A DNA stretch of 64,000 nt from an uncultured Bacilli bacterium (GCA_934162665.1 CAKPJN010000008.1:1-64000), one strand, 5' to 3'. Numbered from the stretch's first letter, positions 25,932 to 35,976 are shown. Notes: generated from the letters alone by a model not told the origin. Translations and numbers: made by a program.

Positions 25932-28274
25932 CTATTTATTTTCTTCCCATACCCATTCTTTTATATATGGCATGTCCTCACCGAACTCTGTTATATACTT
26001 TTTATGTTTCTTTAACATGTCATTACACCAATCAATTAATACATCTGCATTTTTTTGATATTTTGGAATATTTTTTAATGCAGAAATTACTAAATGGAAT
26101 CTGTCTATTTCATTTTGAACTCTAATATCAAATGAAGTTGTTATTGTTCCTTCTTCTTGATAGCCATGTACTAATATATTTCTATTTTCTCTATCAAAGG
26201 TTAATTCATGTATCAATCCAGGATAACCATGAAAGTTGAAAATAATTGGTTTATTTTTAGTAAATAGTTTATTGTATTCTTCTTGACTTAATCCATGTGG
26301 ATTAGTAGCTTGTAATTTAAGTAGATCTACAACGTTTATTACTCTTATTTTAATACCTTTTACACATTTTCTTAATATATCAACAGCCGCTAAAGTTTCT
26401 AATGTAGGAGTTTCACCACAACAAGCCATTATAACATCTGGATTTTCACAATCATCACTTGCGAAATCCCAAATACCTATTCCTTTTTTGCAGTGTGCTT
26501 TAGCCTCTTTTACTGTTAACCATTGTGGTCTTACATGTTTACTCGCAACAATTACATTAATGTGGTTTTTTGTTTTTATACAGTGGTCGAAACATGATAA
26601 TAAACAGTTTGCATCTGGTGGTAAATACATTCTAATAATATCACTTTTTTTAGTTATTAAATGATTTAAAAGTCCCGGATCTTGATGTGTATAACCATTG
26701 TGATCTTGTTGGAATACATGAGATACTAGCATAACATTTAAAGACGCAATATCTTTTCTCCATGGAATTTGTTTAGTTACTTTTAACCATTTAGCGTGTT
26801 GTGATATCATTGAGTCGATTATTCTAGCAAATGCTTCATAACTATGAATAAATCCATATCTTCCTGTTAACAGATAACCTTCTAACATTCCTTCACATAC
26901 ATGCTCTGATAAATAAGAATCCATAACTCTACCATCATTAGATAAAAACTCATCATTTTTTAATATTTTAGAATCCCAAGTTCTAGATTCACTTTCAAAG
27001 ACATGATTAAATCTATTTGATAGTGCCTCATCAGGTCCAAATATTCTAAAGTTTTTATTCTTATCATTTAATTTAAATAAGTCTCTAATATAGTTTCCTA
27101 GCTCCATAGTATCTTGTTTTGTTATGGCACCAGGAGACGTTACATCTATTCCATAATCTTCCCAATTTGGAGTAATAAGTTCTTTTAATAATAATCCTCC
27201 GTTTGCATATGAACTTGCTCCCATACACTTTGATGGTGTAGGCGCTAATTCTTTTAACTGTTTATTTAGTCTTCCTTTTTCATCAAATAGTTCTTCGGGA
27301 TGATAGCTTTTTAACCATTTTTCTAATAATGGAAGATTATCTGGGACATCTTTATTTACTATTATTGGAACTTGATGTGATCTAAAGCTTCCTTCTATTT
27401 CTTTTCCATCTACTTGTTTTGGCCCTGTCCAACCCTTTGGTGTTGTTAAAACAATCATTGGATACTTAATTTTAGTTTTATCTTTTTCTTTAATCTTCTT
27501 TATTTGTTTTACTATATCATCTAAGACTTCAGCCATATCTTCATGTAATTTCATTGGATCTTTTCCAGTTACAAAATATGGATCCCAACCGCAACTTGTA
27601 AAGAAATTTTCTAATTCTTCTTCACTCATTCTACCAAATACAGTAGGATTAGCTATCTTATATCCATTTCTATGAAGAATCGGTAGTACTATTCCATCAT
27701 TTTTTTTGTTTAAAAATTTATTAAGGTGCCAACTTGTTGCGAGTGGTCCTGTTTCTGCTTCACCATCTCCTACAACGCATGCAGCAATTAAATCTTTATT
27801 ATCTAAAACTGCTCCAAATGCATGTGAAAGACTGTAACCAAGTTCTCCACCTTCGTTAATAGAGCCTGGTGTTTCTGGCGCAACATGGGATGATATACCT
27901 CCTGGAAAAGAAAACTGTTTAAATAATTTTTTCATTCCATCTTCATCTTCTGTTATATTAGGATAAAATTTTGTATATGTTCCATCTAAATAATTATTCG
28001 CAACCATTGCTTGTCCACCATGACCTGGCCCAGATATATAAATCATTTTTAAATTATATTTTTTAATAATTCTATTTAAATGGATATATATAAAGTTTTG
28101 CCCTGGTGCAGTTCCCCAATGACCAACTACATTAGGTTTTATATCTGTTATTTCTAATTTTCTTCTTAATAATGGATTATCTAGTAAGTATAATTGCCCT
28201 GCTGATAAATAATTTGCCGCCTTGAAATAAGCATCTATATTTTTTAATTCTTTCTTTGTTAACGCTTTTGCCAT
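25932..28274 (-). CDS. xfp: Xylulose-5-phosphate/fructose-6-phosphate phosphoketolase
   Basis: 780 residues, full length. It has thiamine-diphosphate binding motifs (VVGDGEAETGPLATSWH), the phosphoketolase signatures GHWGTAPGQNFIY and GGISSHVAPETPGSINEGGE, and QDHNGYTHQDPG in the pyrimidine domain. The enzyme splits xylulose 5-phosphate (or fructose 6-phosphate) into acetyl phosphate plus a triose or tetrose phosphate, giving a heterofermentative or bifid-like route. AGGAGAG precedes the start. Cytoplasmic, apparently monocistronic. Acetate kinase or phosphotransacetylase genes are not in the window. Confidence 0.96.
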   Translation of the reverse strand: MAKALTKKELKNIDAYFKAANYLSAGQLYLLDNPLLRRKLEITDIKPNVVGHWGTAPGQNFIYIHLNRIIKKYNLKMIYISGPGHGGQAMVANNYLDGTYTKFYPNITEDEDGMKKLFKQFSFPGGISSHVAPETPGSINEGGELGYSLSHAFGAVLDNKDLIAACVVGDGEAETGPLATSWHLNKFLNKKNDGIVLPILHRNGYKIANPTVFGRMSEEELENFFTSCGWDPYFVTGKDPMKLHEDMAEVLDDIVKQIKKIKEKDKTKIKYPMIVLTTPKGWTGPKQVDGKEIEGSFRSHQVPIIVNKDVPDNLPLLEKWLKSYHPEELFDEKGRLNKQLKELAPTPSKCMGASSYANGGLLLKELITPNWEDYGIDVTSPGAITKQDTMELGNYIRDLFKLNDKNKNFRIFGPDEALSNRFNHVFESESRTWDSKILKNDEFLSNDGRVMDSYLSEHVCEGMLEGYLLTGRYGFIHSYEAFARIIDSMISQHAKWLKVTKQIPWRKDIASLNVMLVSHVFQQDHNGYTHQDPGLLNHLITKKSDIIRMYLPPDANCLLSCFDHCIKTKNHINVIVASKHVRPQWLTVKEAKAHCKKGIGIWDFASDDCENPDVIMACCGETPTLETLAAVDILRKCVKGIKIRVINVVDLLKLQATNPHGLSQEEYNKLFTKNKPIIFNFHGYPGLIHELTFDRENRNILVHGYQEEGTITTSFDIRVQNEIDRFHLVISALKNIPKYQKNADVLIDWCNDMLKKHKKYITEFGEDMPYIKEWVWEENK

Positions 28275-28360
28275 ACCAATCTCTCCTATTCTTATCTAAT
28301 TATATATCATAATAAAAAATAAATCTAGGGAGTTTTTATATCATCTATTATTATTCAAAA

Positions 28361-28380
28361 AGAAAAAATCTCAGATGAGA
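28361..28380 (-). terminator. Terminator of the gene at 28384-28662
   Basis: A short TCTC-ATCT-GAGA hairpin on the minus strand followed by a T-run. Confidence 0.6.
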
Positions 28381-28383
28381 CTT

Positions 28384-28662
28384 TTATTTTGTTTTTTGTT
28401 GTTCCTTTGTATTTTCTTCAGAAATGATTTCGGAGATTTTTCTTAATTGATTGTTTATTATTTCTATAGTTTTCTGACTTGCAGTGGCTCTTTTTTCTTT
28501 TACTCTATCAAAATAACCTCTTAGATAACCATTTTTATATCCATTCATATAATCTGCATCTCCATAATTTGTATATGGATATGGATCTACTAATAAGTTT
28601 CCATCGTTTATTCCTTTATTATTTCCTACTACATAACCTGTTTTATATTCCGTACTTAGCAC
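28384..28662 (-). CDS. Hypothetical small tyrosine/glycine-rich protein
   Basis: 92 residues with repeated GY motifs (YKTGYVVGNNKG, YMNGYKNGYLRGYFDR), then a lysine-rich helix. GTG start preceded by AAAGGATG. GYxxGY patterns recur in several small spore or cell-surface proteins, but no family is recognised. It is the next gene downstream of the non-coding RNA at 28795-29024. Confidence 0.5.
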   Translation of the reverse strand: MLSTEYKTGYVVGNNKGINDGNLLVDPYPYTNYGDADYMNGYKNGYLRGYFDRVKEKRATASQKTIEIINNQLRKISEIISEENTKEQQKTK

Positions 28663-28794
28663 TTATGTCATCCTTTCTATATCGCTTTTTTGTTTATATA
28701 TAATTTCTGCTGTGTTTTTATATTATAACAAATGTTTTAAAGATTTGCTAGTGTATCTCATGATTGATTTTTTATTATTCTTATATTTATTATA

Positions 28795-29024
28795 AGAACA
28801 AAAGAATTAAAACAAGTTTTAATTCGTCTCAGTCGTTGCCTCCTAAGTTTCCTACTTCACAGATAAGGTAACCCTTATTCTCCATAGGCTTAAATTCCGA
28901 TAGTCGCTACCGTACTCTTTTTTATTCCTTACTAACTTTGATAATGTATTTTAATTATTCATACACGGTATTTATAATTACATTGATATCTTATTTGTTT
29001 ATATTCATACAATATTGGTATTAT
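28795..29024 (-). ncRNA. Candidate structured non-coding RNA, copy A
   Basis: A ~230-nt intergenic RNA gene with its own promoter (29031-29060) and an intrinsic terminator: a perfect 10-bp stem (28804-28813 with 28816-28825) followed by TTTTGTT. Internal hairpins include ATAAGG-GTTA-CCTTAT (28863-28878) and GGTAG-CGA-CTATC. No open frame longer than a few codons. Copy B at 37583-37812 is identical. Class not identified; an abundant housekeeping RNA such as the raiA-type or a 6S-like RNA is possible but unproven. Confidence 0.65.
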
Positions 29025-29030
29025 CTTGCT

Positions 29031-29060
29031 ATTATACTTAAATCACTTCCATCTTTACAA
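29031..29060 (-). promoter_or_regulatory. Promoter of the non-coding RNA, copy A
   Basis: Minus-strand TATAAT (29031-29036) and TTGTAA (29055-29060) with an 18-bp spacer. The first difference between copies lies in this spacer. Confidence 0.6.
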
Positions 29061-29150
29061 GAACAATTTTATTATATTTCTAAAACATTTGTTTGTTGAT
29101 AGCCTATATTGCTTTTTATAAAAATAGAGAGAACTTTCCTTATAAACAAA

Positions 29151-29174
29151 AAAAAGAAGAAAATTATTCTTCTT
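29151..29174 (-). terminator. Terminator of htpG
   Basis: 8-bp stem (29155-29162 with 29167-29174) and T-run on the minus strand, overlapping the htpG stop codon. Confidence 0.75.
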
Positions 29175-31053
29175 ATTTAGATATAACCTCACAAATTAAA
29201 TTAGATATTTCTGTTGGATCTTCAATTGGAAGACCAGCTATCATTCTAGCTTCTGAGTAAAGTATCTTTGTACAACTTTTTAATTCATCTTTATTATCTT
29301 TATATAATTGTTGCAATTTCTTAGCAATAGGATGATTTTCATTAATCTCTAGAATTGTTTGGGCTTTAATTCCCATTTCATTAGGCATTGAATCAAATAC
29401 CTTTTGCATTTCTATGGAAACATCACCTTTTGTTGTTAAACATACTGCGTGATTTTTTAGTTTATTAGTAAATCTAACTTCACTTACTTCTTTAATTTCA
29501 TCATTCATCAAAGTTAACAATTCTTTATTTTCTTCATTTAATTTTTTTACTTTGTCTTTTTCTTCAGCTGTATCTAGATCTAATTCTTCATTCGCAACAT
29601 TTGTGAAATGTTTTTTATCATATTCTTGCAAAGCAGTAATTGCGAATTCATCTACATATTCTGTTAAATATAATATGTCATAATCTTTATCTTTTACTTG
29701 ATCAACTTGAGGCAATTTATCGACGGCATCAACGCTCGTTCCACTTGCATAGTAGATTACTTCTTGATCTTCTTTCATATTATCTACATATTCTTTTAGA
29801 GTAATTAATTTCTTTTCTTTTGACGAGTAAAACATAATTAAGTCTTTTAGTTTATCTTTATCCATTCCAAAATTATTATAAACACCATACTTTAATTGAA
29901 TACCAAAATTTTTGAAAAACTCATTATATTTTTCACGATCATTTTTAAGCATATCTTCTAATGACTTTTTTATCTTAGTTTCAATGTTTTTAGCAATCAA
30001 TTTTAAGTTGTTTGACTTTTGAAGAATTTCTCTTGAGATATTTAATGGTAAGTCTTCTGTATCAACAACACCTTTTATAAAACTAAAATAATCCGGTAAT
30101 AAATCAGCACATTTGTCCATAATTAAGACACCATTTGCATATAAACTTAATCCTTTTTCATACTCTTTTGTATAATAATCATATGGAGTATGACTAGGTA
30201 TAAATAATAGTGATTTATATGTACAAATTCCTTCTACTGATGAAGTTATAATATCTAATGGTTTTTCATAATCATTAAACTTATCCATATAAAAATTATT
30301 ATAATCTTCTTCTTTTACATCTTTTTTATTTTTCTTCCAGATAGGAATCATACTATTTAGAGTTTCTATTTCTTTTATATCTTCGTATTTATTTTCCTTT
30401 TCGTCTACTAATTTGTGATTAGTAACTTCCATTTTAATTGGATATCTTATATAATCAGAATATTTTTTTACTAGAGTCTTTAATTTATATTCATCTAAAT
30501 ATTCACTATAGTTTTCTTCTTCTATATCATCTTTTAAATATAATTTAATAGTTGTTCCCACTTCATCTTTTTCTGTCTTTTCAATAGTGTACCCATCGGC
30601 TCCAGATGATACCCATTTATAAGCTATATCACTATCAACGCTTTTTGATATAACTTCTATTTTTTTACTTACCATAAAAGCTGAATAGAAGCCAACACCG
30701 AATTGACCAATTATATCAATATCTTTCTTTTTATCAACATTTTCTTTAAAAGCTAGAGAACCACTTTTTGCGATAGTACCAAGATTTTTTTCTAGTTCTT
30801 CTTCATTCATACCAATACCAAAATCTGATATAGTGATAGTTCTTTCTTCTTTATCAAAAGATAAGTTTATTTCTAAATTACTTTTCTTTATTTTTACATT
30901 TTTATCTGTAAGTGAACGATAATATAATTTATCTAAGGCATCACTACCATTAGAAATCAACTCTCTTAAAAATATATCTTTATTTGTATAGATTGAGTTA
31001 ATCATTAAGTCTAATAATCTTTTTGATTCTGATTTAAATTCTTTCTTTTTCAT
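29173..31053 (-). CDS. htpG: Chaperone HtpG (Hsp90)
   Basis: 626 residues, full length. The GHKL ATPase domain shows FLRELISNGSDALDK, ISDFGIGMNEEEL and GQFGVGFYSAFMVS. The middle domain has SLLFIPSHTPYDYY and LPLNISREILQ, and the C-terminal dimerisation domain ends near LICEVISK. Bacterial Hsp90 remodels client proteins using ATP. AGGAGATG precedes the ATG. A CIRCE-type operator overlaps its promoter, unlike in B. subtilis where htpG is not under HrcA. Confidence 0.97.
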   Translation of the reverse strand: MKKKEFKSESKRLLDLMINSIYTNKDIFLRELISNGSDALDKLYYRSLTDKNVKIKKSNLEINLSFDKEERTITISDFGIGMNEEELEKNLGTIAKSGSLAFKENVDKKKDIDIIGQFGVGFYSAFMVSKKIEVISKSVDSDIAYKWVSSGADGYTIEKTEKDEVGTTIKLYLKDDIEEENYSEYLDEYKLKTLVKKYSDYIRYPIKMEVTNHKLVDEKENKYEDIKEIETLNSMIPIWKKNKKDVKEEDYNNFYMDKFNDYEKPLDIITSSVEGICTYKSLLFIPSHTPYDYYTKEYEKGLSLYANGVLIMDKCADLLPDYFSFIKGVVDTEDLPLNISREILQKSNNLKLIAKNIETKIKKSLEDMLKNDREKYNEFFKNFGIQLKYGVYNNFGMDKDKLKDLIMFYSSKEKKLITLKEYVDNMKEDQEVIYYASGTSVDAVDKLPQVDQVKDKDYDILYLTEYVDEFAITALQEYDKKHFTNVANEELDLDTAEEKDKVKKLNEENKELLTLMNDEIKEVSEVRFTNKLKNHAVCLTTKGDVSIEMQKVFDSMPNEMGIKAQTILEINENHPIAKKLQQLYKDNKDELKSCTKILYSEARMIAGLPIEDPTEISNLICEVISK

Positions 31054-31091
31054 TATTTATTCATCTCCTAATTATTACCCCTTCACTTTAT

Positions 31092-31133
31092 GTTATAGCA
31101 CTCTTATTAGCAGTTGTCAAGTGTGAGTGCCAA
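31092..31133 (-). promoter_or_regulatory. CIRCE-type operator and promoter of htpG
   Basis: TTAGCAGTT-9 bp-GAGTGCCAA (31107-31133), a CIRCE with imperfect arms. TTGACA (-35, 31115-31120) sits in the middle and TATAAC (-10, 31092-31097) follows after 17 bp, the same architecture as hsp20 and clpB. Confidence 0.85.
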
Positions 31134-31874
31134 TTAGTCATTGTTGCTTTCTTCTAAAGATTCCAATGTATCCTCATCTTCATCATCCTCATTATCTGTT
31201 TTTACATATTTTTGATGTTTCCAAGATATAGAAGTAACTTTTGGTATAGCACTTAGTTTATTGATTATATTTTCTACTTCTTCGATTCTAGTTGTTATTA
31301 TTATGGTTTTTAACTTTACCCCATCTTTTGTTATTGTACTTCGTTCTAAACTTTCTAAATTAAGGTTATTTTTATCTATTAATTTTGTTAAGGTTGTTCT
31401 GATAGTAGCTTCGATATCTTTTTCGCAAGAAATTCTAATTACACATTCTTCCTTTGAATTTTGCTTTGATTTATCCATAATCTTTTGAGCAATTGACCTT
31501 AATAAAATATTAGAAAATAATACTAAAAATGTTCCGACTGTTGCTTCAAGTAATAATCCTGATGCACTTAAAACACCGATTGATGCTACACACCATAAAG
31601 TAGCTGCTGTGTTTAAACCTTTAATTTTATTACCATCTCTTAAAATTACACCAGCTCCTAAGAAACCTATTCCTTATACTATTTGAGCAGCGATTCTTGT
31701 TTTGTCAGTTGTTTCTATACCAAGGGAAACACACATAAACATAAATGCTCCAAGACTTACCAAGACATTAGTCCTTAATCCAACCATTCTATGTCTGTAT
31801 TGTCTTTCTATACCAATTATTGTACTTAAAATAAAACACACTAAAATTCTAATTATAAATGTTTGATGACTCAC
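31134..31874 (-). pseudogene. MgtC/SapB family membrane protein with in-frame stop
   Basis: One frame runs across 31134-31874 interrupted by a single TAA at 31674-31676. Upstream it reads FILSTIIGIERQYRHRMVGLRTN...RIAAQIV, downstream GIGFLGAGVILRDGNKIKGL..., together the MgtC N-terminal domain; a C-terminal ACT-like domain and acidic tail follow. The family usually has Ser at the stop position, so TCA to TAA would explain it. GTG start at 31874 follows AAAGGGTG. MgtC-type proteins modulate Mg or membrane-potential homeostasis. The other region still looks constrained, so inactivation may be recent. Confidence 0.8.
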
Positions 31875-31931
31875 TGTATCACCCTTTCTGCGGTTTTTCC
31901 ATTTTATCAAAAAAAACAAAACTAGCAAATA

Positions 31932-33065
31932 TTACTTAGTTTTGTTACTATTATTTTCTACATTATATGTTTCATCTAATAATTTATTATTACAAATATC
32001 TTTAGTATGATTAAACTTGATATGAAGCGATGTGTCTAGCTCTGATGGATATGAAGTTATATCCATATTACTGTGATGATAAACTAACCTTCTAAAAGTT
32101 CTTAGTAATTTTTTTGTTAAGTTAGTTTGAATATTATCATTAGATTCTATATTATCTTCATACTCTTTATAGATAATTTCTTTATCTTTAGTATTATCTA
32201 GTTTATTAGTTTTAATATGATTATATTTTATGTTTCTACTATTATATCTTTCTATTAATATTGAAGGAATAATTATTTCATTGATTCCATTTTGTTCTAA
32301 TATTTTCATACATATATTAGCAACTAATAAAAAGCTTGGTGTTATATCTTTTAAGTTACCACTATCGTAGAGTTCATAGTTATCAGTACTTTCATCAAAT
32401 CCTTCTTTTGTTTTGTATAGAGCTCTATTTATCATTTTACCAAAATGCCTTTCTTTAAAATCAATTTTATTTTCCTTTTGAATTGCGTATATATAAGCTT
32501 TATCATTACTTATTCCTATTTTTACACTAGGTAACTCTATATAATTATTATTATCATCCGTTAAAGTTGTCTTTAGTTTATAAGGAGTTTCATTATCAAT
32601 TATATCCTTTTCTAAATTAACATTTATAGTGCTTTTTAATATTGATGAATATAAATAATTAGAATCAAATTTTAGTTTTGTATCAAAAAAGTTTATTCTA
32701 TTAACTAAGAAATTTATTGGATCTTGAAAATCTTCAAAAGTAGCATTAGCCCATAGACGAGTCATTATAAATTTTTCCTTGTTATCATTTTCATTTACTT
32801 CATATAAATTTTCTAAGTCATTAATATCATTATAAAATAATTTAGCTTTTTCAACATATAATTTTAATAGATTATTAAATTTATTTTTATCTTTTATAAT
32901 TAGTGTTGGAATAATTAGATTTTCATCATCTTTTTCTGCTTCATAGTAAATATTATCTTCTTTAATAATAGTTGAAAATACTATATTACTTTTACCATAT
33001 GAATTAATTTGTTTCTTTGTTGCTTCTTTTATAATTTGATTATAGAAAATGTCTATAATATCCAT
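31932..33065 (-). CDS. Hypothetical protein
   Basis: 377 residues, no family recognised, no membrane segments. The best-ordered parts are TRLWANATFEDFQDPINFLVNR (~105-125) and a helical region with FLLVANICMKILEQNGINEIIIPS (~240-265). Rich in Asn, Asp and Lys at the C-terminus. A GTAGGGTGA site supports the ATG. The neighbour at 33170 is of similar composition but shows no obvious similarity. Confidence 0.55.
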   Translation of the reverse strand: MDIIDIFYNQIIKEATKKQINSYGKSNIVFSTIIKEDNIYYEAEKDDENLIIPTLIIKDKNKFNNLLKLYVEKAKLFYNDINDLENLYEVNENDNKEKFIMTRLWANATFEDFQDPINFLVNRINFFDTKLKFDSNYLYSSILKSTINVNLEKDIIDNETPYKLKTTLTDDNNNYIELPSVKIGISNDKAYIYAIQKENKIDFKERHFGKMINRALYKTKEGFDESTDNYELYDSGNLKDITPSFLLVANICMKILEQNGINEIIIPSILIERYNSRNIKYNHIKTNKLDNTKDKEIIYKEYEDNIESNDNIQTNLTKKLLRTFRRLVYHHSNMDITSYPSELDTSLHIKFNHTKDICNNKLLDETYNVENNSNKTK

Positions 33066-33169
33066 ATTTTCACCCTACTTATCTTAATTTCTATTCTTAA
33101 CTGATTATAGCATTCATTATTTTTCTTTACAATAATTTGTAAAATAAGTATGTAAAAATATGTAAATTA

Positions 33170-34156
33170 TTATTTAGTGATGATATTTTCTAGTAGCTTT
33201 TGTTTATCTTCTATTATTTTTAAATGTCCTTCTTTAATTAAACTTATAGGTAATAAAAGTTTTTCATTAACATCAATTACCTTTAAATTGTCATTTTCTA
33301 TTCCGTAACATAAATAGTATTTGGCAGTATCAATATTATTTTTATCTTCTAATAACATTAACTTAGTAAAAGGCTTTTTTTCTTTATTTCTTATTGCACA
33401 AACTGCCGCATAAATATGTTTTCCATGAATATGGGATGAACAATCACAAAAAGTATTTAGAGTTTTTGTTTTATTATTATATTCAATTATTACAATATGA
33501 TTTTTAATAATAGAAAAGTATTTATTATTTACTTTTTCAAGATATTTAACTTCACCTTTTTTATAATATTCTATTCCCTTTTCCTTATTTGGTTTATTAA
33601 ACAGATTATCTATATTATCAGTTTTAATATCAAATGGTACCGATATATTATATAAAATTAGCTTTTCTGAATTTGTAAGTACCGCTAAAATATCTTTACA
33701 TAATTCATTCATTATATTAGGAATATGTTCAAACATAATAACAATACAATCAAACATAAATAACCATTCTTTTGGTATATATTTAGTAGTTTTAAAAGTA
33801 TATTTTTCGTCTTTAATATCAATATTTATTTCAATATAGTAGTCAGCTATTTCTTTATTAGTTTTATCTCTTACTTCTTCATTTTTATATTTATCTTTAG
33901 AATTATAGATAGTATCTATAATATATTTTACTTCTAAGATATTTATAAATTGATAACATACATAGTCATTTACTTTTTTATCTATTATATCTATTGGGAC
34001 ATATACAACTTTAAATTTCTCTATTTTTGTATTAAAGACTAAAGCTATATAAAAATTAGTATTATTATAATTTTTAATTATTATTTCAAAGATAATTTTT
34101 TCTTGTTGTCTTTGTAAATATTTTCTTATTTCAGTTATCCTTTTGTTTACTATCAT
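33170..34156 (-). CDS. Hypothetical protein with SWIM-like CxC...H motif
   Basis: About 328 residues. Near residues 237-252 the string CDCSSHIHGKHIYAAV resembles the C-terminal half of a SWIM zinc finger (CxC-n-CxH followed by an IxA helix), but the third Cys is replaced by Gly, so zinc binding is uncertain; His residues could substitute. The rest is alpha/beta with no recognised fold. ATG at 34156 is preferred over 34162 for spacing to AGAGA. Function unknown. Confidence 0.5.
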   Translation of the reverse strand: MIVNKRITEIRKYLQRQQEKIIFEIIIKNYNNTNFYIALVFNTKIEKFKVVYVPIDIIDKKVNDYVCYQFINILEVKYIIDTIYNSKDKYKNEEVRDKTNKEIADYYIEINIDIKDEKYTFKTTKYIPKEWLFMFDCIVIMFEHIPNIMNELCKDILAVLTNSEKLILYNISVPFDIKTDNIDNLFNKPNKEKGIEYYKKGEVKYLEKVNNKYFSIIKNHIVIIEYNNKTKTLNTFCDCSSHIHGKHIYAAVCAIRNKEKKPFTKLMLLEDKNNIDTAKYYLCYGIENDNLKVIDVNEKLLLPISLIKEGHLKIIEDKQKLLENIITK

Positions 34157-34250
34157 ATACATTCTCTTTTCTAGTTTTATTATATCAAAATAAAAGATAA
34201 TATAAAACTAGTTTTAGTATTTTATATTATCTAATCTAAGCATCTATATA

Positions 34251-34592
34251 TTAATAACTTCTACCAGTTACTTCTTTTGCTTTTATGACAATTATTTCTT
34301 CAGATGATTCATCTATGACTTTAGCTTCTCCTTTTATAATTACAGTATTAAATGTATCATAACTTTTATCATCAAATAATAAACAAACATTAGGATTATT
34401 TTTAACATATTCTAATTGTTTACTATTTTTTTTTGGTCTCAATTTTATATAAATAACATCATCTTTTACTTCGTAGTTATAATACATTGGTATACTGTAT
34501 GGAATATTTTTTTTAGAGACTGATAAAATACAGACATTACCATTATTTAAAGTCTCTATAATTCCATCGTTTGTTAAATTTTCATAATTCAT
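34251..34592 (-). CDS. Pyridoxamine 5'-phosphate oxidase-family (split-barrel) protein
   Basis: 113 residues; a short FMN-binding split-barrel: GNVCILSVSKKNIPYSIPMYY, then IYIKLRPKKNSKQLEYVKNNPNVCLLF-type strand-helix-strand, and TVIIKGEAKVID. Such proteins bind FMN or F420 and act as small oxidoreductases. An excellent AGGAGGT site. It is somewhat shorter than typical members (130-150), ending soon after the dimer strand. Confidence 0.8.
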   Translation of the reverse strand: MNYENLTNDGIIETLNNGNVCILSVSKKNIPYSIPMYYNYEVKDDVIYIKLRPKKNSKQLEYVKNNPNVCLLFDDKSYDTFNTVIIKGEAKVIDESSEEIIVIKAKEVTGRSY

Positions 34593-34632
34593 AACTTACC
34601 TCCTTTTCATTATATGCTTTAAGTTTTATAAA

Positions 34633-35976
34633 TTACTCTTTTGATAATTCAACTATTCTATACCAACTTGCTGGACCTACTACTCCACTTACCGGAATAT
34701 TCGCATCTTTTTGAATTTTTTTAACTGATTGTTCTGTTAAGGTATCGAAAACACCTGTTACTCTTACACCTGGGATACTATGATTTTTCCTGCAGATTTT
34801 TAAAAGAAACATTTGTAATCTTCTTACGGGCTCCCCATCCATACCTTTTGATAGAAAAAGTCCTGGATAGAATTCATCCTCATAAATTAAATATTCTTTT
34901 GGAAGTGTGTTTATTGTTTTTTCATATACTTCTTTAATTATCTTCCAAGTAGCTGCATCTACTATTCCTGTTACTGGTAAATGATATTTTTCTTGGAAGG
35001 CCATAACCATATCTATAGTATTTTGATTATAAGTATCAGTTAAATTTAATAACGGAATATCTTTATCAAAATAAGCTATAGTAGATATTAAATAATTAAG
35101 AGTATTAATATAGTATCCGGTATCTCCTTTTTGTAAAACTTTACTAAATAATAAAGTAGCTTCTTCTTTAGATATTCCCTCTGAATATAGGTCAGATATT
35201 TTTTTTACTGCATTATATATATACTTAATTTTATACCAAGTTTCTTTATCTACTTCACCATTTTGTATCAAGTTAAATATTTCTTGAAACTTTTTTACAG
35301 CAGCTTCTGTTTCTACTGTATAATATTCACTTTCATCTAAGATTTTTGGAATTTCTGGATAATTGTTACTAATTCTATTTAGTTGTGTTTTTATTATTCT
35401 TACCATATCTCCGGCTGTTCCTACTTTTAGTGGAAATCCTGGATATGACATAATATTTTCTTCTACTGGGGCATTATAAATTAATTTTATATTATCACCA
35501 TAATAATATTTTAATATATCTAATGGGCTTTTTCCTTCACCAGCTAATTTTACTGAACCCCATTGAGAAAGTCCTTCACATGTTACAGTTTTGCCATCAC
35601 AATATTGAGCAAATAATGGTTGAACTTGATCATCTTTAATAATATAGTTGTTGAAAATATTGTCTACTATTTCTGTAATTACTTCATAGAATTCACGATC
35701 TTCTATGAACATTTGATCATAGATTGGACTACTTGTAATATCAAAATTATAGCCTTGTGATCTATACCATTCATTATATACTCTATTTAAGGCAAAAGAT
35801 ATTTGAGCTAAGATATTTGCTTTTATGGCATCAGTTGGCCAATTAGGATATATTTCACTTGACGCAACATTTTTAATATATTCGACAAAAGGAACTGTGA
35901 TATTTTTAGCTGCTTCATCAGGGGGGCCTAAATGCACAACTATATTAGTAGGAATAGTGGGAACTCTAATCTGCAT
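34633..35976 (-). CDS. SpoIID-like domain protein with three peptidoglycan-binding domains
   Basis: 447 residues. An N-terminal SpoIID/amidase-enhancer-type domain (~1-170: VPFVEYIKNVASSEIYPNWP, NILAQISFALNRVYNEW, CEGLSQWGSVKLAGEGKS, ILKYYYGDNI) precedes three PG_binding_1 repeats (~185-250, ~275-350, ~370-445) with the AVKKFQEIFNL, DMVMAFQEKYHLPVTG and SVKKIQKDANIPVSG motifs. SpoIID domains cut or assist in cutting peptidoglycan. No signal peptide, as usual for proteins retained at the spore. It is the last of a three-gene operon with LysM and CnaB-like proteins, overlapping the preceding gene by 11 bp. Suggests a cortex/coat-directed lytic protein. Confidence 0.75.
   Translation of the reverse strand: MQIRVPTIPTNIVVHLGPPDEAAKNITVPFVEYIKNVASSEIYPNWPTDAIKANILAQISFALNRVYNEWYRSQGYNFDITSSPIYDQMFIEDREFYEVITEIVDNIFNNYIIKDDQVQPLFAQYCDGKTVTCEGLSQWGSVKLAGEGKSPLDILKYYYGDNIKLIYNAPVEENIMSYPGFPLKVGTAGDMVRIIKTQLNRISNNYPEIPKILDESEYYTVETEAAVKKFQEIFNLIQNGEVDKETWYKIKYIYNAVKKISDLYSEGISKEEATLLFSKVLQKGDTGYYINTLNYLISTIAYFDKDIPLLNLTDTYNQNTIDMVMAFQEKYHLPVTGIVDAATWKIIKEVYEKTINTLPKEYLIYEDEFYPGLFLSKGMDGEPVRRLQMFLLKICRKNHSIPGVRVTGVFDTLTEQSVKKIQKDANIPVSGVVGPASWYRIVELSKE

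Larger units (their letters stand above)
28795..29144. repeat. 350-bp direct repeat, copy A
   Basis: Aligns without gaps with 37583-37932 (offset 8788). Positions 28795-29046 are identical; about eleven differences all fall in the last ~98 bp. The conserved part spans the RNA gene and its -10 box. Confidence 0.95.

Noticed and set aside
28795..29144. Repeat considered as an IS or MITE
   Set aside because: No terminal inverted repeats, target duplications or reading frame; the promoter-terminator layout fits an RNA gene better.
31674..31676. TAA in mgtC considered as recoded stop
   Set aside because: No recoding signal known for TAA here and all other genes use TAA as stop normally.
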